NCBI RefSeq assembly: GCF_019703515.2
Contig: NC_059372.1
Span: forward strand, 22,147,931-22,211,930
DNA from: Myxocyprinus asiaticus
Taxonomy: Eukaryota; Chordata; Actinopteri; Cypriniformes; Catostomidae
Reading direction: 5' to 3'
DNA: 64,000 nucleotides
Positions 57,920 to 64,000 of this stretch are shown piece after piece (position 1 is the stretch's first letter; every line of letters starts with the position of its first letter). Under the pieces are notes generated by a model that searched no databases, had not been told where the DNA came from, and worked only from the letters and a program-made list of their open reading frames with translations. Both the position numbers and the translations under genes were made by a program.

Positions 57920-59462
57920 CAGTTGTGCTCAAAAGTTTGCATACCCTTGGAGAATTGGTAATATATGTACCATTTTTAAAGAAAACATGAGTGAGTAGGC
58001 AAAACACATTTCTTTTATTTCTTATGGGATTCATATTCAACTGTAGGTTATAACAAAATGGCACAATCATAAAACAAAACATGGCAACAAAGAAAAAATG
58101 AAATGACCCCTGTTCAAAAGTCTGCATACCATTAGTTCTTAATGCTGTGTATTGCACCCTTTAGCATCAATGACAATGAGGCCCCAAATTCTTGCAGGTG
58201 GTATAGCTGCCCATTCGTCTTGGCAAAATGCCTCAAGGTCATGCAAAGTCTTTGGTCGTCTTGCATGAATCGCACGTTTGAGATCTCCCCAGAGTAGCTC
58301 GATGATATTAAGGTCAGGAGACTCTGATGGCCACTCCAGAACCTTCACCTTTTTCTGCTGTAACCACTGGAGGGTCAACTTGTCATTGTGCTTAGGGTCA
58401 CTGTCATGCTGGAAAGTCCAAGAGCGTCCCATGTGCAGCTTTCGTGCAGAAGAATTCAAATTGTCTGCCAGTATTTTCTGATAACATGCTGCATTCATTT
58501 TGCCATCAGTTTTCACAAGATTCCCCATGCCTTTAGAGCTCACACACCCACACTATAGGCCTTGTTGACCCCTCTCCAAACATAGCGCTTATGGTTGTGA
58601 CCATAAAGCTCTATTTTGGTCTCGTCACTCCAAATTACAGTATGCCAGAAGCTGTGAGGCGTGTCAAGGTGTTGTCGGGCATACAGTAACCGGGCTTTTT
58701 TGTGGCATAGGCGCAGTAAAGGCTTCTTTCTGGCAACTCGACCATGCAGCTAATTTTTGTTCAAGTATCGTTGTATTGTGCTCCTTGAAACAACCACACC
58801 GTCTTTTTCCAGAACAGCCTGTATTTCTCCTGAGGTTACCTGTGGGTTTTGCTTTGTTTCCCGAACAATTCTTCTGGCAGTTGTGGCTGAAATCTTTCTT
58901 GGTCTACCTGACCTTGGCTTGGTATCAAGAGATCCCCTAATTTTCCACTTCTTAAGTGACTGAACAGTACTGACTGGCATTTTCAAGGCTTTGGATATCT
59001 TTTTATATCCTTTTCCATCTTTATAAAGTTCCATTACCTTGTTATGCAGGTCTTTTCACAGTTCTTTTCTGCTCCCCATGGCTCAGTATCTAGCATGCTC
59101 AGTGCATCCACGTGAGAGCTAACAAACTCGTTGACTATTTATACACAGACACTAATTGCAATTTAATTAACTAATTGAAATTAACCTTTAATTGCCATTT
59201 AAACCTGTGTGTGTCACCTTGTGTGTCTGTAACAAGGCCAAACATTCAAGGGTATGTAAACTTTTGATCAGGGCCATTTGGGTGATTTCTGTTACCATTA
59301 TGATTTAAAAAGGAGCCAAACAACTATGTGATAATAAATGGCTTCATATGTTCACTATCCTTAAATAAAAGACTATAGAATAGAATAAAATAATTTTTTT
59401 TTGCATGATCAGTCATATTTTAAAAATCAATGCCAGGGTATGCAAACTTTTGAGCACAACTG
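57920..59462 (-). mobile_element. Tc1-like transposon with IR/DR ends
   Basis: It begins CAGTTGTGCTCAAAAGTTTG and ends with the exact inverse, with TA just outside the left end. Inner direct repeats of the same motif occur about 190 bp in from each end (TTCAAAAGTCTGCATACC at 58113, and GGGTATGTAAACTTTTGATC at 59250). This gives the IR/DR structure known from the fish Tc1 group that includes Sleeping Beauty-type elements. The right TA is lost in an expanded (TG)n tract. The transposase within is broken. Confidence 0.9.
58139..59082 (-). pseudogene. Decayed Tc1 transposase
   Basis: Read on minus. A start near 59082 (MGSRKEL) is followed at once by a stop, then an intact 94-codon run 59034-58750 with the paired-like HTH DNA-binding part (STVQSLKKWKIRG, SGRPRKISATTARRI). 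A stop near 58750 follows, then a short frame to about 58560 with SDETKIELYGHNHKRYVWRG (first catalytic Asp). About 20 residues appear to be missing near 58545, after which 58543-58139 holds TFQHDSDPKHN (second Asp) and SPDLNIIELLWGDLKRAI (Glu). The DDE residues remain, but two stops and a deletion make it non-functional. Confidence 0.88.
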
Positions 59463-59470
59463 TGTGTGTG

Positions 59471-59513
<43 letters not shown>

Positions 59514-59580
59514 ATATATGTATATATATATAGATAGATAGATAGATGTGTGTGTGTGTGTGTGTGTGTCTCTCTCTCAT
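59463..59580. repeat. (TG)n/(TA)n/(GATA)n simple repeats
   Basis: Several short microsatellites in series, just right of the Tc1 element. Confidence 0.9.
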
Positions 59581-61020
59581 CAAGAGCAGCTTAATGCTTC
59601 ATTTGCAGCTCAGTGGGCAGAGGGAGTCGGGTTTGACACACAGTGCTCTTTATTGAATCAAATTGTTTTGAGTCGTGAATTAAGAATCAATTTAAATCTA
59701 ATTGTAACACCAAGAATCGGAATCAAACTGAATCGTGAGATTGCCCCAAATTCCCACCCCTGCATGGCAGTACCACCATGTCCAAATAATATTTTCCCCA
59801 TGCAATCCTAATCTGAATCTTTTAATAAATGTATACTAATACAGTCCATACTACAGATAAATTGAGAATTATATAGAAGGTAACTAGTGCCGTTATTCAC
59901 ATTATTGTTTATATTTTAGATATACATTATTATAAATCTTTAAAACCTTAGAAGCATTATTGTAAAGATCCACAGTAACCATTTCTTTGCTTCCATTTGG
60001 TGTTTATTTTGAATGGTAGGTTTGAAAGCATGTATTTTTGTTGCGCTTTTATTGTTCTGGCCAATAGCTTCACATTGTTTTAAAAGAGCAATAGTGTATT
60101 AGTTGGTATGTATTTCTGTAAAATTAAAGTACACCATTCTTTTATCTGCGGAAGTAAAATGTTCACATAATTAAGCATATTAATTCCTGTATAAAACCTG
60201 TAATTTGAAGAACAAAAGAACCACAAAAATATGTATACTTATAGGAATTTATTGTAGAATTGGTAGACCTTAAGGTGGTTTTAACAAACATAAAATGTTA
60301 TTACATCCCAAGCACTGTAAATGAATTGGAAAGTATTTGATTTTAGAAATGTAACATTTTCTATGAATTTCTGTGAATATATTGAATGATCACATAAAAT
60401 AAAAGCTTAGATCTGTGAACACACTAACCATAAATGTTTATATAGGGTTAATTACATGTAATTTTACATTATTTTTCTGTATTTAACCACTAGAATCTAG
60501 TGCTGTAACAGTGAGATCTCATGGATAAACAGTACAACGTAATAGTTTGTAGGCAGGTCATCCAATATTTAATGGTTATCCATTGTAAATTTATAGGTTA
60601 AGAACATTTATTGACAGATTACCTCTGTTTAAATAAAATTTAAAAAAAAAAAAGTAAAGTGACTGTTAATTTAAATAATTTTTCTTTATTTTACTTTTAA
60701 AAATGTGTACTCTGACAGGCACATGTTGTAGACTGATTGAATAATTCTATGAAACAACATAATTCTGCTGTTATTTAAAAGATAGCAACCTTCAAATTGT
60801 GGGCTTTAATTGTATTTATGCAGTATTTCCTTGATTTGATTACATTTTAGAGATCATTTCTAACAATAAAATTTTTTAATTCTACTAAAATTTGGTCGTA
60901 ATTTTACAGTAATTCATTGTTGAATTAAGTATAGTATTTTACTGTAATTTTACGGTAACTGTTTGGCAACTTTTGCTGCTGGATATTTTACTGTTTTTTT
61001 TTACTTTTTTTTTTTTGTTT
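59581..61020. other. AT-rich DNA, no gene seen
   Basis: 59600-59770 carries GAATCG/CGATTC-rich sequence typical of a fish repeat fragment. 60880-61030 is the right arm of the inner element with TTACTGTAATTTTACGGTAA. No coding exon. Confidence 0.4.
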
Positions 61021-61058
61021 TTTGTTTTTTTACAGTGCACCAGTTGAAAGCCACTGTA

Positions 61059-64000
61059 CTAGACTGCCTCAATAGCAATAAGCTTAACTAAGTTGAGGCT
61101 CTCAACTTCAGGTCTACATTTATCCATTCCAAACTACTTCATCCCATCTAAACAAAAGCCAAACAGACAATTTTCAGTCCAGAACTACTATACTTGGTTT
61201 GACCACTACACCCCTGAGTTGGCACCTAATGACCTGAATAAGATGTGTTAGTATGACCAAAAAATTATCTTTGTGGTGCCTCCAGGATGAGGAATGAAAA
61301 CCACCGACCTATTATTCAGTCAAATTTCTCTTAGCCACATCACTAACATCACCTGTTTATGAAATGACAGCTCGGAATTCAAATGATGCCTAATGTTTTA
61401 CAGCGATGCACTTGCATCACTGTCAAACTGCGCCTCTGTCGAGAACAGATGTCCTGAAGGCTAGTGGCCTCACCTGCAGTACAATTACTTCTGACACACA
61501 CTTTAAGTACTATGCTCTCACTCCCTCAGTGGAACAAGGCTAATCCCCTCTGCTCTTGTAAGAACCTAAACAGATTAGCATCAGTTTGCATCTGACCCTA
61601 AACTTCAGGTCTGTGTTCTATGCAGACCAAATAAGGATTGTCAAATTGCTCTTTGCTGCACACGTGTGACAATCCACCAAGATTTGTAATGGGACCTTTT
61701 GCGGATTAAATAGATCATTAAATACTAACTGGGACAAATAATCATGATGCATTCATGCTGGTCTCTGACTTTCACTTAGTAAATCACCAATCTGAAAAAC
61801 CTGGATACTGACTTTTAAAGAATATCTTATGTTAAGATACCCTTTCTCCTATCCCAGCTTAACATGCAGAGACAACTATAAGTAAGCCATTCATAGGTTA
61901 ATTTTCTCGAAAACTAAACACGTTATCCATGTGGCACTATAAAACTGTTTTGAGCAGCCAGTCTAGCCTGACACAACACCACTGACTCAACTAATGAGTG
62001 AGTTTGGAGCGGGACTATCTGTTTGTTCGATCAACAGCAGATGGGGGGCATATTCAGAAGGCTGTCTGAAAACAATGTTTATTTTTGCAATTCCGTTCGA
62101 CGGCGCTAGTGGCACTGAAATGTTTCTGGTGGGGACCAAATTTAAAAGTTTAAAAATTGTAAAGCACTGAAGAGTGCAATTTATTCCAAGTTCAAACTAC
62201 TATCTCCTATCCCAGCTTAATATGCAGAGACAACTATAAGAGCATTCACACGGAACACGTTTTTGCATCTGCCTGCGCTGGTTTTTAATTGTTTTTCTAT
62301 ATAAACATGTGCTAGACGGACATCTTTGACTGTCATGCAGCTGTTTTTCCAGCATCTCACGCAGGAGCGCTACATTTTAGGTCACTGCAAAAAAGTTACT
62401 TTTTGGTTAAGTAAAAAACTTAAACTTAATAATGCATTTCGAGACACCTGTGTTCCATTTTATTTGTTGCACTGCATCTAGTTGTTTTTTCTCAGCAGAG
62501 GCACATATTCAGTCTAAACAGCCACTGAGTCTTTCATTTGTAGGTTGATTCCTCCAAATATTTAAACACTGTGGCACTATCAAAACACTGTTCCATTTAC
62601 ACATCCAGGATAATTTTTTCTTTGATAAATTTTCAATTACGTTTTGCAGGGGGTTCTATGGTGGTTACGACCCTGCTGTATATAGCCTACTATTCTGATG
62701 TGGAGCTGATATCAGTGGCAAGTAAAAAGAGAAAAACGAGTACCCATGTCAATAAGATTCTTGGCAGCGCTCAACCACAATTCTAACCCCTAATCCATGG
62801 ATATGCTGTATAGTAAACATAGCAATAAAGCACTATTGCATTCCCTAAACAGGGCCCCAAACTCATTTGTCTATACAGCAGTGCATTTATTGAGGCTTAG
62901 CTTCTGAGACTACTGTTAGTGTTGTGCATTGGAACACAGAGGCCTGGTAAGACCTAAATTCTCCCATCCTTCAGAGTCACTTACTTGGTATGATACCCAG
63001 AGGAGAGAAGTCTACTGAATGTAACAAAGACTACAAATCAAAGCTTTGCTCTGCAGATGAGATTCTCTCAAAGCATGGCAGAGTCAGACACCAGAGGCCA
63101 CTGTCTCTTTTGCTGGATATCTCAAACTCTAAATGACCTCTCATATCTGACAATGTGAAGGAAACAGACTGGGCTTCTCTAAAGGCTGGTAAACTTGGTC
63201 AAATGATTTAGAGGAGATGGCACACAGAGTCTATTGTTTTAAAAGAGATACCTCCTGGAGAATGAAGTTAAGTTTTTTAATTATACAGGGTGCCAATTTT
63301 TTTATATATTGTATATAAAATAGATAGTTCCAACTTTAAATTCTGATTGAATGAGCTGCATTCGAGGCCATTGTAAAATGGCCTCTACATTGCTTGGCAA
63401 TCAAAATAAGTTAGGATAATGAACTATATAACCTGGCGGAAGAATTGTCTTTTCCATAAATTATTATTAACAAATTGAACTGTTTATTAAACATTGGTGT
63501 ATTTATCATAGCACTGTTGCCACCGTTTCGCATTGTACCTAAGAACACCCCTTACCATAATAAAATCATTGTATCACACAACATCAGGGCTTCAGGACCA
63601 AGAGAAAAGCCCTAATGTCTTTCACATGCCTTCTAATGAATGTCTGTAATTTATACACTTACACTAATTGCAGATACAGAATGGATGGCTGAAAGGTAAA
63701 AGCATTTTAATCAGGGTAATGGATACATAGGAGCAAACATGTTCAAGCCGACAGTCAATCCGGTGCCAGCCAATTCTTGACAAACATCGTTCCACTGTGT
63801 TATATTCTTCAAAGACATTTAGTAGGCTAGATTTTGCTGGTCGTTTGTATTGGTGTCTGCAAATCTAGTCACTGATAATCCATGAATGAAGGAATTAATG
63901 AATGGCTGACATGGATTTGGTGCTCATTTTCATTTTTTGTTTTTGGTGGAGAGCCTCATACAGTTAAGAATGATATCTTAAATAATGCAAATAAGGATTT
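61059..64000. other. Intergenic DNA with a diverged MITE pair, no gene seen
   Basis: 61845-62245 resembles the MITE at 21691-22003 (shared ATGCAGAGACAACTATAAG, GTAAGCCATTCATAGGTTAA) and contains the starting segment twice (about 61850 and 62205), so it is rearranged. The rest has no recognisable exon, RNA or repeat end. Confidence 0.45.

Larger units (their letters stand above)
54219..61058. mobile_element. Composite of nested DNA elements with hAT-like outer ends
   Basis: The outer ends are CAGTGGTTCTCAACTGGT (from 54219) and its imperfect inverse ACCAGTTGAAAGCCACTG (to 61058). Flanking 8-mers CCCTAGGC and TACTAGAC agree at five of eight positions, weak support for a hAT duplication. A second pair of ends lies just inside: CACTGTAAACATTATTTTAC near 54692 and the inverse TTTTTTTACAGTG near 61037. 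A Tc1 element, a short AAAGGTGGGG element and an unrecognised exon lie within. Only the end sequences are seen; the nesting order is inferred. Confidence 0.45.

Noticed and set aside
58278..58963. Frames of 67-68 codons on +
   Set aside because: Antisense shadows of the Tc1 transposase remnant.

Overview
This window looks like nuclear DNA from a teleost, most likely a cyprinid. The reasons are: three vertebrate genes with short exons and canonical GT/AG junctions; AT-rich intergenic DNA with long (TA)n and (CA)n tracts; and a dense load of cut-and-paste transposons typical of cyprinid genomes (Tc1 with IR/DR ends, hAT, TTAA-ended short inverted-repeat elements). No gene is bacterial or viral in origin.

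Layout. 1-2.1 kb: intergenic, with a solo LTR (1142-1540) framed by a perfect 5-bp duplication. 2.2-7.4 kb: sdf4 (Cab45, a Golgi/secretory EF-hand protein) on +, six coding exons giving 363 aa. 8.9-16.6 kb: intergenic, holding a direct-repeat cluster, several TTAA-ended or inverted-repeat elements and one hAT element with a perfect 8-bp duplication. 16.8-31.5 kb: ctdsp2 (small CTD phosphatase) on +, seven coding exons giving 258 aa. Its 9-kb first intron contains a near-perfect 101-bp palindrome and a nest of transposons. Its fourth intron carries the miR-26b hairpin, and its 3'UTR has one miR-26 seed match. 34.9-49.5 kb: nckap5l (CEP169-type centrosome/microtubule protein) on -, eleven coding exons giving 1,483 aa. 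One of its introns has received a 4.9-kb Ty3/gypsy-family element (36975-41871) with intact ends and a 5-bp duplication. This element places integrase before reverse transcriptase, the Gmr1-type order. 49.5-64 kb: no host gene recognised. It holds hAT and Tc1 fragments, a (CA)55 tract, and a composite of nested elements (about 54.2-61.1 kb) with a decayed Tc1 transposase and one unrecognised, probably transposon-borne, exon.

How the parts relate. sdf4 and ctdsp2 run in the same direction; ctdsp2 and nckap5l converge, with 3' ends around 31.5-34.9 kb. The clearest functional circuit is ctdsp2 with its intronic miR-26b: one transcription unit yields a phosphatase that antagonises neuronal gene expression and a microRNA able to repress the same message. 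The transposons all look inactive (stops, frameshifts or lost catalytic residues), so they mainly record insertion history. All exon coordinates come from reading splice signals and matching to known family proteins; no alignment was run.
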